This document shows, piece by piece, positions 14,646-23,672 of a stretch of DNA of 35,171 bases. The DNA comes from Planctomycetota bacterium. Its GTDB lineage: Bacteria > Planctomycetota > Phycisphaerae > Phycisphaerales > SM1A02. The stretch lies in assembly GCA_016873115.1 (NCBI GenBank), contig VGYB01000021.1, positions 1 to 35,171 on the forward strand. Direction: 5' to 3'. The notes under the pieces are model-generated. The model worked only from the letters and a program-made list of their open reading frames with translations. It had not been told where the DNA came from and ran no database searches. Made by a program: the position numbers and the translations under genes. Each line of letters opens with the position of its first letter. Position 1 is the first letter of the stretch.

Positions 14646-17552
14646 ATGCGCATCACCCCCAGCGCACGGCTGGTCTGGCCAACCTTGGCCATCCTCGCCA
14701 TCGCAGCGGGCCTTGCGCTGCAACTGCCGTTCCTGGTGCCGGCGACGGTAGAGCGCGATGTGGCCACCCTGCTCGGACTCGCCATCATGGCCTTCGGCTG
14801 CGTGGTGGCCTTGCCGCGACAGCCGGTCTGGAGCCAACCCAACCTCGTGCTGGGCGGGGTGTTGGTGCTCGGGGCGTTGCTCGCCTCCCTCCTGGCCGAT
14901 CAGCCCCTGTCGGCAAGCGTCGCCATGCTGCTGTTGGGGCTCTCGGCGCTCGCCTCCGGCCGCGCAAGGCTCGAAGGCCGCGCGGTCGCCGTGCTGCCTG
15001 CCGTGCTGCTGGGCACGCTGGCGCTGGTCATGATCCTCGAACCCTGGCACGAGCAACCACTCCACCACCCATGGCTCGACTTCGTGGGCGACTTGCCCTT
15101 GGCGGCGGAGTTCGCGCTTCTGCTGGCTGCGGCCGCCGCGGTCGCGCGTGGGTGGTACTTCGCCGTTCCATTGTCGGGTGGCATGCCGGGTTGGCTTGGG
15201 CTGCTCTGCAGCGGGTTGACGGCAGCGCTGACGATCGGTGGATGGCAGTTCCTGCAGGACATCGAACTGCGCAACCAGAGCAATCGCGCGGCCGAACACG
15301 AGGCCGCGCTCGAGACCCTGGTCCGCTCGGAGTTCGAGCTCAACCTGAGGGCATTCCAGCGCTTGGCCGACCGATGGTCGAACCGTGCCGCGCTGTTGCC
15401 GCCAGCACTGCAACTGGATCTCGATGCCTACCGACGGGACTTCGTCGGCGTCGCAGGGATCGCCCTGCTGCGTCCCGATGGGTCACCGCTCGTGTCATCC
15501 TGGGGCAATGGTGCCCTGCCGCTTGACCATCCGACCATCTCCACGCTCGTGCAGGAGTGCACCGACCTCAACACCACCCGAACCAGTCCATCGGTTGCCG
15601 TGGGGGCCATCGCCCACGGTCTCGTGGCGATATCCCTGCCCCTGGGCTCGGATGCCGGCCATGGTGTGATGGTGATCGATCAGATCCTCGACTCCACGCT
15701 CAAGGCACTGCTCGGGAACTTCGTCGGTGCGTTCGATGTGGAGATCTATGACGGATCTGTCCTGATCTTCGAATCCGGCGGCGAGGCGGGACCAACGATC
15801 ACAGGCCCGGGTGTCAACGGCAATGTGACTGGTCGCCCTTGGATCTTCAAGGCACGGCCACATGGCGGTGGCTTCACGGTCGACCAAGGTCCCCTGCCGC
15901 TCGTGCTGCTGGGCAGCGGGCTGATCGGCGCACTGCTCGTCGGCACCACGATCCACTTCGCCCAATCGTCCACGCGCCGGGCTCGCACGGCACTCGATGC
16001 CCGCAGCCAGCTCGAGGCGCTCCTCGATGCCACAGACCAAGTGGCAATCATCGCTACCGACCTCAGCGGCGACATCACTGTCTTCAACGCCGGCGCCGAG
16101 GCACTCACGCAGCGCCGCGCCGAGGATGTCCTCGGAGCGGACACCCCGCTGCTCATGCTGGCGCCTCAGGAGCGCGAGGCGCTCGAGAAGGATCACCCCA
16201 ACCTCGCCTTCCGCGCCCTGATCGATGCGTTGCGCGGAGACCGGAGGCATCTGCACACCTGGGCCGTCCAGCGTTCCGACGGCACCGTCCGGCGGGTCTC
16301 GATGGCCGCGAGTTCCTGGACAGGGACCGATGGCACACCGCTGGGCCACCTCATCGTCGCCGTCGACATGACCGACGAGGTGGCAGCGCTGGCGGAAGCA
16401 ACCTCGGCGCGCGAGAACGCCGAGCGTGCCAACGCGGCAAAGAGCCAGTTCCTTGCCAATGTCAGCCATGAGATCAGAACGCCCATGTCGGCGATCCTGG
16501 GCTACGCGGATGTGCTGCTCGACCCTGCAACCTCGGACATGGAGCGCGACGAGTGCGTGCGCGTGATTCGCCGCAACGGCAATCACCTGCTGGGCATCAT
16601 CAACGACATCCTCGACATCTCCAAGATCGAGGCCGGGCGCATGTCCGTCGAGCGCATCGAGGTGCGCCCCGTGCAGCTCATCGATGATGTCGTGTCACTG
16701 GTCCGCGGCCGTGTGCAGGCAAAGGGCCTTGAACTGCGCGTGGAAGCAGAGCCCAGCGCAAGCGCCCTCGTGGTCACCGACCCGCTGCGGGTCCGCCAGA
16801 TCCTCATGAACCTCGTCGCCAACTCGATCAAGTTCACGGAGTCCGGCTCGGTCGCCGTGCGTGCGCGGGTGAAGACCGATGACGCATCGAGCGAGCTGGA
16901 ACTGGTCGTGGCCGACACGGGCATCGGCATGAGCGCGGAGCAGGTCGTCAGGCTCTTCCGCAACTTCGAGCAAGGCGATGCCTCGACCAGCCGAAAGTTC
17001 GGCGGTACTGGACTTGGCCTCGCGATCAGCCACAAGCTCGTCGACTTGCTTGGCGGTTCCATCGATGTGACCAGCGAGCCCGGCGTCGGCAGCACCTTCA
17101 CCGTGCGCATCCCCGTCGGGCTGCCCGGGGCAAGCGCACATGTCCAGTCACTCGCCGGCTGTCGGATCCTGCTGGCCGAGGATGGTCCGGACAATGCGCG
17201 CCTGCTCGCTGCACTCCTGCGCAAGGCCGGTGCGATCGTGACGCTCGCCGATGACGGTGCCGAGGCGATCAACGCCGTGAGCCGGGCAGGCACCGATGGC
17301 TTCGATGTCGTGCTGATGGACCTCCAGATGCCCGGTATCGATGGCTACGAAGCCTGCCGTCGTCTTCGATCGCTCGGTATGGCATCACCCATCATCGCCC
17401 TGACCGGGAACGCATTCGAGGAGGACCGCGACCGCTGCCTCGCCTCAGGCTTCAACCACTACGCCGTCAAGCCGATCCCCCGCGACCAATTGCTGCAGTT
17501 GTGCGAAGACGCGATGAGGCGCTCTCGCGGCCCCTCCCCCAGCGGCGGCTAG
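14646..17552 (+). CDS. Hybrid sensor histidine kinase (7TM-like, PAS, HK, receiver)
   Basis: This 968-residue membrane kinase has several hydrophobic helices in residues 1-205 and an extracytoplasmic region of about 205-415 with no clear domain name. A further membrane helix follows at about 415-440, then a PAS domain (about 452-575). HisKA carries phospho-acceptor H608 in NVSHEIRTPM. HATPase has N-box LMNLVANSIKF, G1 VVADTGIGM and G2 FGGTGLGLAIS. The C-terminal receiver has phospho-acceptor D892 (VVLMDLQMPG) and the conserved K in YAVKPI. It lacks a separate Hpt domain, so a partner phosphotransferase or response regulator must be elsewhere. It begins 3 nt after the prfB stop, so it is probably cotranscribed with prfB. 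The signal sensed is unknown. Confidence 0.93.
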   Translation: MRITPSARLVWPTLAILAIAAGLALQLPFLVPATVERDVATLLGLAIMAFGCVVALPRQPVWSQPNLVLGGVLVLGALLASLLADQPLSASVAMLLLGLSALASGRARLEGRAVAVLPAVLLGTLALVMILEPWHEQPLHHPWLDFVGDLPLAAEFALLLAAAAAVARGWYFAVPLSGGMPGWLGLLCSGLTAALTIGGWQFLQDIELRNQSNRAAEHEAALETLVRSEFELNLRAFQRLADRWSNRAALLPPALQLDLDAYRRDFVGVAGIALLRPDGSPLVSSWGNGALPLDHPTISTLVQECTDLNTTRTSPSVAVGAIAHGLVAISLPLGSDAGHGVMVIDQILDSTLKALLGNFVGAFDVEIYDGSVLIFESGGEAGPTITGPGVNGNVTGRPWIFKARPHGGGFTVDQGPLPLVLLGSGLIGALLVGTTIHFAQSSTRRARTALDARSQLEALLDATDQVAIIATDLSGDITVFNAGAEALTQRRAEDVLGADTPLLMLAPQEREALEKDHPNLAFRALIDALRGDRRHLHTWAVQRSDGTVRRVSMAASSWTGTDGTPLGHLIVAVDMTDEVAALAEATSARENAERANAAKSQFLANVSHEIRTPMSAILGYADVLLDPATSDMERDECVRVIRRNGNHLLGIINDILDISKIEAGRMSVERIEVRPVQLIDDVVSLVRGRVQAKGLELRVEAEPSASALVVTDPLRVRQILMNLVANSIKFTESGSVAVRARVKTDDASSELELVVADTGIGMSAEQVVRLFRNFEQGDASTSRKFGGTGLGLAISHKLVDLLGGSIDVTSEPGVGSTFTVRIPVGLPGASAHVQSLAGCRILLAEDGPDNARLLAALLRKAGAIVTLADDGAEAINAVSRAGTDGFDVVLMDLQMPGIDGYEACRRLRSLGMASPIIALTGNAFEEDRDRCLASGFNHYAVKPIPRDQLLQLCEDAMRRSRGPSPSGG

Positions 17553-17555
17553 ACT
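17550..17555 (+). promoter_or_regulatory. Candidate -10 of tRNA-Ser overlapping the kinase stop codon
   Basis: TAGACT includes the TAG stop of the histidine kinase gene and lies 12 nt before the mature tRNA 5' end. No convincing -35 is seen, so read-through from the kinase transcript is an alternative. Confidence 0.4.
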
Positions 17556-17567
17556 CGAGCGCCCACC

Positions 17568-17654
17568 GGTGGGGTGGCAGAGTGGTCGAATGCGCCGGTC
17601 TTGAAAACCGGTAAGCCCTCAGGGGCTTCGCGGGTTCGAATCCCGCCTCCACCG
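17568..17654 (+). tRNA. tRNA-Ser (anticodon UGA)
   Basis: The acceptor GGTGGGG pairs with CTCCACC (one G-U pair). The anticodon stem CCGGT/ACCGG encloses CTTGAAA with anticodon TGA at 17602-17604. A long variable arm (TAAGCCCTCAGGGGCTTC) gives the class II shape, and the T-arm is GCGGG-TTCGAAT-CCCGC. CCA is not encoded. It begins only 15 nt after the histidine kinase stop codon. Confidence 0.96.
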
Positions 17655-17727
17655 TTACCATCCGCTCCCAACTGTGCAACAGCGGGGCTGAAGCCACCGC
17701 CATGTGTGCGCCTGCCGAAGGAGACGG

Positions 17728-18288
17728 ATGACCGAGGCCGAGTCCATTCTGCACCGGGTCGCCGAGGGCGATCAGGGTGCCATCCAGGAGTGCATGGATC
17801 GGTTCGGGGGCTTGGTCTGGTCGCTTGCACGCCGATTGGCCGGCAACGCCGCCGAAGCCGAGGATGCCGTGCAGGAGATCTTCATCGATGTGTGGCGCAG
17901 TGCCGGGCGATTCAATCCCTCGATTGCCAGTGAAACCACATTTGTCGCGATGATTGCGCGCCGTCGGTTGATCGATCGAGGTCGCCGCCGTGCGCGACGC
18001 CCCGAGGTCGCCGCCATTCCCGAGACCATCGAGTCGGATGCACCGGATCTGGATCCGGGAGAGGTCGAGGAGACCGCGAAGGCGGCACTCGCTGCGATGG
18101 AGCGTCTGCGGCCCGAGCAGCGCAAGGTGCTTGAGCTTTCGATCCAGTTCGGGCGAAGCCATGAGCAGATCGCCAGCACCACCGGCTTGCCGCTGGGCAC
18201 CGTCAAGACGCATGCTCGTCGTGGTCTGATCCGCTTGCGAGAGATCCTCGCCGACGAGGGCGTCGAGCCGCCGCCGACTGACCAGTAA
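17728..18288 (+). CDS. ECF-like RNA polymerase sigma factor
   Basis: This 186-residue two-domain sigma-70-family protein redirects RNA polymerase to alternative promoters. Region 2 shows AEDAVQEIFIDVWRSAGRFNP, and region 4 shows LRPEQRKVLELSIQFGRSHE and the helix-turn-helix GLPLGTVKTHARRGLIRLRE. A 25-residue acidic linker separates them. The start at 17728 is set by AAGGAG (17718-17723), 4 nt upstream. An in-frame ATG eight codons earlier (17704) would place the Shine-Dalgarno inside the coding region. No anti-sigma factor gene is adjacent: the next gene is a protease, and the sigma stop is 81 bp before it. What controls it is therefore not visible here. Confidence 0.92.
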   Translation: MTEAESILHRVAEGDQGAIQECMDRFGGLVWSLARRLAGNAAEAEDAVQEIFIDVWRSAGRFNPSIASETTFVAMIARRRLIDRGRRRARRPEVAAIPETIESDAPDLDPGEVEETAKAALAAMERLRPEQRKVLELSIQFGRSHEQIASTTGLPLGTVKTHARRGLIRLREILADEGVEPPPTDQ

Positions 18289-18369
18289 CCAGTGGTCAGA
18301 CCGTTGCCTTCCAGCATGGATCGACAACCGAGTCCGCCCCGGTGGCGTGCGCGTCCGTAGGATCCTGTC

Positions 18370-21300
18370 ATGACCACTGCTTTGCTTCTCGTTGGATCGT
18401 TGCTGGCCTCCGGGATTCCTGCCGCAGCGCCCGCCGACGCCAACCGGGGCCTTTGCCGCTACCCCGATGTCAGCCGAGACTCGATCGTCTTCATCTACGG
18501 CAACGACCTGTGGCTGGTGCCCAAGACCGGCGGCATCGCGCGACCAGTGGCCAGCCCACCGGGCTTCGAGGGCTCGCCCCGCTTCAGCCCCGATGGCCAG
18601 ACCATCGCCTTCCGCGCCAACTACGACCAGTCGTTGGATCTCTACACGATCCCCGCCACGGGCGGCATCCCCAACCGTGCGACGCATCATCCTGCTCCCG
18701 AAGGCCTGTGCGACTGGATGCCCGATGGCAAGAGCCTGATCTTCATGACGGGCGCCATGGAGGGGCTTGACCGTGCCCAGAAGCTCTACACGATTCCCGC
18801 GTCGGGCGGCCTGCCGGCGAAACTGCCCGTGCCATACGGCACGAACGGTGCGATCGACCGAACCGGCGAGTGGCTCGCCTACACGCCACACTCGACCGAC
18901 AACCGGACATGGAAGCGGTATCGCGGTGGCATGGCGACCGATGTCTGGCTCATGAACCTCAAGACCGGGGAGAGCCGCAGGATCACCGACTGGGAGGGGA
19001 CCGACACCCTGCCGATGTGGCACGGACGCAAGGTCTACTTCCTGAGCGACCGCAGCGCACCCCAGGGGTACACGCTCAACGTCTGGAGCTACGACCTTGA
19101 GAGCCGCAAGACGGCCCAGGTCACCACGCTCGACACCCATGATGTCCGCTGGCCGGCCATCGGGCCCGATGATGCCAGCCCGGGCGAGATGGTCTTCCAA
19201 CACGGCGACCGGATCATGCTGCTGAACCTGGGCTCGGGGATCTCCTCAGCCGTCAACATCGAGGTCCCGGGAGACCGTGACACGCTGCGCACCACCACGG
19301 TCGATGCCGCGGGCATGATCCAGGACGCGAGCATCTCTCCGTCCGGAAAGCGTGTCGCCGTCGTCGCGCGCGGCGACATCTGGTCTGCACCTGCAGAGAA
19401 TGGCACGCCCCGCAACCTCACCCGGACCGACGGGATCTATGAGCGCAGCGCATCATGGAGCCCCGATGGCAAGACGATCGCCTACTTCAGCGACGCCACC
19501 GGGGAATACGAGCTGTGGACGATGCCGGCCGACGGCAAGGGCGAAGCCCGGCAGGTCACCAAGGGTGGCACATGCTTCCGGACCAGCATCTCGTGGGCGC
19601 CGGACTCGAAGCACCTTGTCATCACCGACAAGACCGGCGCGATCGATCTCGTGAAGCTGGAGGACGCCTCGATCCGTCGCATCGATCGCGACCCGGAGGC
19701 GCGCGCCGTGGGCGTCTCGTTCAGCCATGATTCGCGTTGGATGGCGTGGGCACGCTCCGCGGACGACAGCGAGATGGAGGTGATCTTCATCTTCGACACG
19801 ACCGCTGAGGGTGCAAAGCCCGTGCAAGTCACCAGCGGCTACTTCAACGACGGAGAACCGGTCTTCGATCGCAAGGGGCAGTGGCTCGCCTACACCAGCC
19901 AACGCAATTTCGCCCCGACCTACAGCGAGTTCGACACCACCTGGATCTACGGTTCCTCGCAGGTGCTGATGGCGGTGCCGCTGAAGAAGGACATGGCCCT
20001 GGCGTGGCTCCCCAAGAGCGATGAGGAAGGTCAGAAGGATGAGGCCAAGCCATCTCCCGCAGGCGATGGCGGCGCTCCTGCCGCCGGCCCGGGCGCGGAC
20101 CCAAACCGCCCGGCAGGTCCGCCAGCCGGTGGACGGCGTCGACGCGGCGCTGAAGGCCCGGGTTCGGATCCGGTGACTGCACTGGCTGACGATGACGACG
20201 ACAAGAAGGATGAGAAGAAGGACGACGAGGACCAGCAGGACGACGACGCCAAGACGCCGGCCGGACCGACTGGCTCGTGGAAGGGAACGATCACCTTCGG
20301 CGGGGGTGAGCCGGTCGAGTTCACGCTCGAACTCACCGTGGCCGAGGACAACTCCGTCAAGGCAACCTCGATCACGAAGGACGGCACAGTCGAGTTGACG
20401 GGCACCTGGGACGCTGCCACGAAGGTGATGAAGCTGCGCGGCATGCTCGGTGAGATGACCTACGAAGCCGAACTCACCATCGATGGTGACACGATGCGCG
20501 GCAGCGCCTCCTCGACGGCGAAGGATGGGACCTCGACCAAGATCGAGCTCACGGCGTCCCGCGTCAAGCGCGAAGGCCGCGCCGCTGGCGGTCGGGGCGA
20601 GCGTGCGCCCGAGCCCAAGCGCGTCGAGATCGATCTCGATGGGTTTGAGGCGCGGGCCGTCGAGTTGCCCGTGCCGAAGGGCTCCTTCGGATCATTGGGC
20701 TTCAACGACCGCAACGAGTTGCTGTTCGGTCGCGACGGATCCGTGCGCATGCTCGACCTGAAGGAGGCGAAGCCCACCGAGAAGGCCGGGCCTGCCGGCA
20801 TGCGCTTCGATGTCTCGGCCGACGGCAAGAAACTCCTCATGGGTGGCCGCGGCGGCGCATCCATCGCCGCGGCCTCGGCTGGCGCCACGCCCAAGCCGAT
20901 CGTGACCAGCCCGATGCTCGTTGCGGTCGATCCGCGCGATGAGCACCGCCAGATTCTCGCCGACTGCTACCGCATCATGCGCGACTGGTTCTACGACGAG
21001 GGCATGCATGGCATGGACTGGAAGGCCATACACGACCGCTACGCGGGCATGCTGCCCTCGGTCGTCACGCGTGAGGACCTCAACTACCTGATCAGCGAGA
21101 TGATCAGTGAGCTCAATGTCGGCCACGCCTACCTGCGTGGTCCCGGCGATGTCGAGGAGATCGCCAGCCGCTCCGTCGGCATGCTCGGCGTGGACTTCGC
21201 GGCGGCAACGCTTGAGGATGGATCTCCCGCGAAAGCCTGGAAACTCGCCCGCTTCCCCAGTGGCGGTCCCTTCGACAGCGAGGCGCGCAGCCCGTTGGCG

Positions 21301-22182
21301 ATGCAAGGCTTGGGCATTGCCGAAGGTGACTACCTGCTCGCCGTCAATGGCGTGGCGGTGGACACCTCGAAGGACCCTTGGGCTCCGTTCGTCGGCCTGG
21401 CCGGCAAGTCGACGGTGCTGACCATCTCGAAGAAGCCCGTGCGCGATGCCGATGCCAAGGACATCGTCGTGACGCCGACAGGCAGCGAGTCGGGCCTTCG
21501 CTACCGAGCGTGGGTCGAAGCCAAGCGCAAGCGCGTCGAGGAACTCTCGGGCGGGCGGATTGGCTACATCTATGTGCCCAACACGGGTGTCGATGGCCAG
21601 ACCGAGCTCGTGCGCGGGTTCTACGGCCAGCGCATGAAGCCCGCGCTGCTCATCGACGAGCGCTGGAATGGTGGCGGCCAGATCCCGACGCGCTTCATCG
21701 AGCTGCTCAACCGGCCGGTGACCAATTACTGGGCGCGCCGCGATGCGCGCGACGGTGCGTGGCCGCCGGATGGCCACCGAGGTCCGAAGGCCATGCTCAT
21801 CAATGGTCTCGCGGGATCCGGCGGCGACATGTTCCCCTGGCTCTTCAAGGCGAACAAGCTCGGACCCATCATCGGCACGCGTACTTGGGGCGGGTTGGTC
21901 GGCATCAGCGGCAATCCCTCGTTCATCGATGGCGGCAGCATCAGTGTGCCGACCTTTGGCTTCTACGAGATCGACGGCACCTGGGGCGTCGAAGGCCACG
22001 GCGTCGATCCGGACATCGAGGTGCTCGATGACCCGGCGAAGATGAAGGACGGCGGCGACCCGCAGCTCGAGAAGGCCGTCGAGGTCCTGCTGAAGGAACT
22101 CGAGTCGGGTGCCTGGAAGCCAGTGCCGCAGCCCAAGGGACCCGACCGCCGGGGCATGGGACTGCCGAAGGCCGATCGCTGA
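18370..22182 (+). CDS. Tricorn-type S41 protease with inserted beta-barrel-like domain
   Basis: This 1270-residue exported protein is related to the Tricorn core protease, which degrades oligopeptides. A signal peptide (1 to about 22) is followed by beta-propeller repeats with WD40/TolB-like motifs (FSPDGQTIAFRA, WSPDGKTIAYFS), a PDZ-like region and a C-terminal S41 core. The nucleophile is S1150 in AGSGGDMFPW, with H919 in LNVGHAYLRG and E1208 in WGVEGHGVDPD. The S1150-E1208 spacing (58) equals that of Thermoplasma Tricorn S965-E1023. The residue before His is Gly918, where Tricorn has Ser745. An acidic/lysine linker (about 606-630) and a roughly 100-residue lipocalin-like beta segment (about 634-733) are inserted in the second propeller region. 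A -10 TAGGAT (18358-18363) ends 6 nt before the ATG. Confidence 0.9.
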   Translation: MTTALLLVGSLLASGIPAAAPADANRGLCRYPDVSRDSIVFIYGNDLWLVPKTGGIARPVASPPGFEGSPRFSPDGQTIAFRANYDQSLDLYTIPATGGIPNRATHHPAPEGLCDWMPDGKSLIFMTGAMEGLDRAQKLYTIPASGGLPAKLPVPYGTNGAIDRTGEWLAYTPHSTDNRTWKRYRGGMATDVWLMNLKTGESRRITDWEGTDTLPMWHGRKVYFLSDRSAPQGYTLNVWSYDLESRKTAQVTTLDTHDVRWPAIGPDDASPGEMVFQHGDRIMLLNLGSGISSAVNIEVPGDRDTLRTTTVDAAGMIQDASISPSGKRVAVVARGDIWSAPAENGTPRNLTRTDGIYERSASWSPDGKTIAYFSDATGEYELWTMPADGKGEARQVTKGGTCFRTSISWAPDSKHLVITDKTGAIDLVKLEDASIRRIDRDPEARAVGVSFSHDSRWMAWARSADDSEMEVIFIFDTTAEGAKPVQVTSGYFNDGEPVFDRKGQWLAYTSQRNFAPTYSEFDTTWIYGSSQVLMAVPLKKDMALAWLPKSDEEGQKDEAKPSPAGDGGAPAAGPGADPNRPAGPPAGGRRRRGAEGPGSDPVTALADDDDDKKDEKKDDEDQQDDDAKTPAGPTGSWKGTITFGGGEPVEFTLELTVAEDNSVKATSITKDGTVELTGTWDAATKVMKLRGMLGEMTYEAELTIDGDTMRGSASSTAKDGTSTKIELTASRVKREGRAAGGRGERAPEPKRVEIDLDGFEARAVELPVPKGSFGSLGFNDRNELLFGRDGSVRMLDLKEAKPTEKAGPAGMRFDVSADGKKLLMGGRGGASIAAASAGATPKPIVTSPMLVAVDPRDEHRQILADCYRIMRDWFYDEGMHGMDWKAIHDRYAGMLPSVVTREDLNYLISEMISELNVGHAYLRGPGDVEEIASRSVGMLGVDFAAATLEDGSPAKAWKLARFPSGGPFDSEARSPLAMQGLGIAEGDYLLAVNGVAVDTSKDPWAPFVGLAGKSTVLTISKKPVRDADAKDIVVTPTGSESGLRYRAWVEAKRKRVEELSGGRIGYIYVPNTGVDGQTELVRGFYGQRMKPALLIDERWNGGGQIPTRFIELLNRPVTNYWARRDARDGAWPPDGHRGPKAMLINGLAGSGGDMFPWLFKANKLGPIIGTRTWGGLVGISGNPSFIDGGSISVPTFGFYEIDGTWGVEGHGVDPDIEVLDDPAKMKDGGDPQLEKAVEVLLKELESGAWKPVPQPKGPDRRGMGLPKADR

Positions 22183-22192
22183 GCGGGCGCGA

Positions 22193-23638
22193 TCAACGCG
22201 TCGAGTTCGTGACGATCCACTCCACCATCGCCTTGAGCGTGGCGGGGTCGATCGTCGTTTCGATCTGCGCGTACTCAGCGACGCCACCTGTCGTGCACGG
22301 CTGGAAGAGGTGATTCACGCCGGGCACCACGCGGATGGTGGCGCGATCCCCGAGCCCGGTCTTCCCAAGCGCAGCTTGGGCCAGCGGTTCGTTCGACGCC
22401 GCAGACACCTGCAGGTCGCGCTCACCGAAGAGAGCCAGCGTGGGGCAGCGCACCCTCTCGAGCGTGGGCGCCGGGTCGTAGGCGAGAAAGGCCCGCATCC
22501 ATGGTGACGAGAGCATCTCCGGATAGCGGTCAAAGACTTCGACGAGGCCCTCGGGCAGCTCCGACGCCTTCGCGAGCAAGGCACCCCGCAACTTCCCCTG
22601 CAGCTCGGCCTGCGGCACCGCGGGATCCTTGGCCTGCGCGATCAAGTCAGCCAGCGTGCGGCACATGACCTCGACCATCGCCGCATCGGCGCCACCCGCG
22701 GCAGCGAGCAGGCCCGTCTGCTCGACCAAGAGCGCATCGCCCTGCTGCGCAGGCCCTGCCAAGAGCACCATGAACGCCACATCGTCACGCGAGGTGGCGA
22801 GCATCGGGGCGATCATGCCACCCTCGCTGTGACCGACGAGCCCGATGCGCTTGGCATCGATGCCCGGCTGCGTCGATAGCCAATCGATGGCGGCGGCCGT
22901 ATCGCGCGCGAGATCGACCGTGGTCGCCGTCTCGAGCGAGCCGGTCGAGCCACCCACGCCGCGATCGTCGAGCCGCAGCACGGCCACCCCCGCGCGCGTG
23001 AGCGCATCGGCGATCACCAAGAATGGCTTGTGTCCCATGAGCGTCTCATCACGGTCCTGGGGGCCGGAACCCGTGATCAGGATCACGGCGGGCGCGGGCG
23101 AGGTCGACTCCGGCATCGTGAGCGTGCCGGCCAGCGTGAGGCGATCCGTGGTCTGCTCGATCTTCGCGTCGATCACGCGATACGGGAACGGGGGCTTGGG
23201 TTCCTGCGGACGCTTGAGTTCGGGTGCCTCGCCGCGCACGAGCAACAGCGGGAACTCCTGCCCACCCTGCGCCCAGGTGCCATCGATCTCGCTGGCATCG
23301 GCGTTCAGTGTGCCGGTGAACTCGCCGCGCACCACGCTGCAGCGCAAGGTGACCGATCGATCCGCGCGCAGCACAATCGATTCGACAGGGATTCCCATCG
23401 CGCCCTGATCGAGCGAATCCATCGTTCCGACACCACGCTCGCCGCCACCACGCTCGATGCGGAAGACCAGTCGAAGTCTCGCTGGCCCCGCCTGCAGCGT
23501 GCCGAGAAAGGTGCCGAGCGCAGGCTCGATGTCGATGACCGCGGCCTTCGGTGGTGGCGCATCATCCTGCGCTGAGCAAGGCACGGCAACAGTCAAGGCA
23601 AAGGCAAGGCACACGATGATGAGCGATTGATGCAGCAT
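22193..23638 (-). CDS. Secreted alpha/beta hydrolase
   Basis: This 481-residue exported serine hydrolase has a signal peptide (1 to about 23, ending CSAQ). A beta-rich N-terminal domain (about 38-140) contains GEFTGTLNADASEIDGTW. The alpha/beta-hydrolase domain carries nucleophile S271 in GHSEGG, acid D408 in LFGERDLQV and base H443 in VNHLF. The oxyanion-side motif ITGSGPQDRDE is typical of the YcjY/FrsA-like peptidase-esterase group. Substrate is unknown; ester or peptide hydrolysis in the periplasm is inferred. A -10 TAGGAT (23645-23650, this strand) ends 6 nt before the ATG. It converges on the Tricorn-type gene with a 10-bp gap, and no terminator hairpin is evident between them. Confidence 0.9.
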   Translation of the reverse strand: MLHQSLIIVCLAFALTVAVPCSAQDDAPPPKAAVIDIEPALGTFLGTLQAGPARLRLVFRIERGGGERGVGTMDSLDQGAMGIPVESIVLRADRSVTLRCSVVRGEFTGTLNADASEIDGTWAQGGQEFPLLLVRGEAPELKRPQEPKPPFPYRVIDAKIEQTTDRLTLAGTLTMPESTSPAPAVILITGSGPQDRDETLMGHKPFLVIADALTRAGVAVLRLDDRGVGGSTGSLETATTVDLARDTAAAIDWLSTQPGIDAKRIGLVGHSEGGMIAPMLATSRDDVAFMVLLAGPAQQGDALLVEQTGLLAAAGGADAAMVEVMCRTLADLIAQAKDPAVPQAELQGKLRGALLAKASELPEGLVEVFDRYPEMLSSPWMRAFLAYDPAPTLERVRCPTLALFGERDLQVSAASNEPLAQAALGKTGLGDRATIRVVPGVNHLFQPCTTGGVAEYAQIETTIDPATLKAMVEWIVTNSTR

Positions 23639-23672
23639 CGGTGCATCCTAGATCACGAGCCACCGGCTTGAA

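Noticed and set aside
13581-15413. 610-codon open frame on the minus strand
   Set aside because: Entirely antisense to prfB and the histidine kinase, which are certain; the translation is His/Arg/Gln-rich and has no recognisable pattern. High GC creates such shadows.
17467-19203. 578-codon minus-strand frame over tRNA-Ser, the sigma factor and the Tricorn start
   Set aside because: Covers a tRNA and two well-supported genes on the other strand; no motif.
20692-22287. 531-codon minus-strand frame
   Set aside because: Antisense to the S41 catalytic core; composition is typical of a codon-position shadow.
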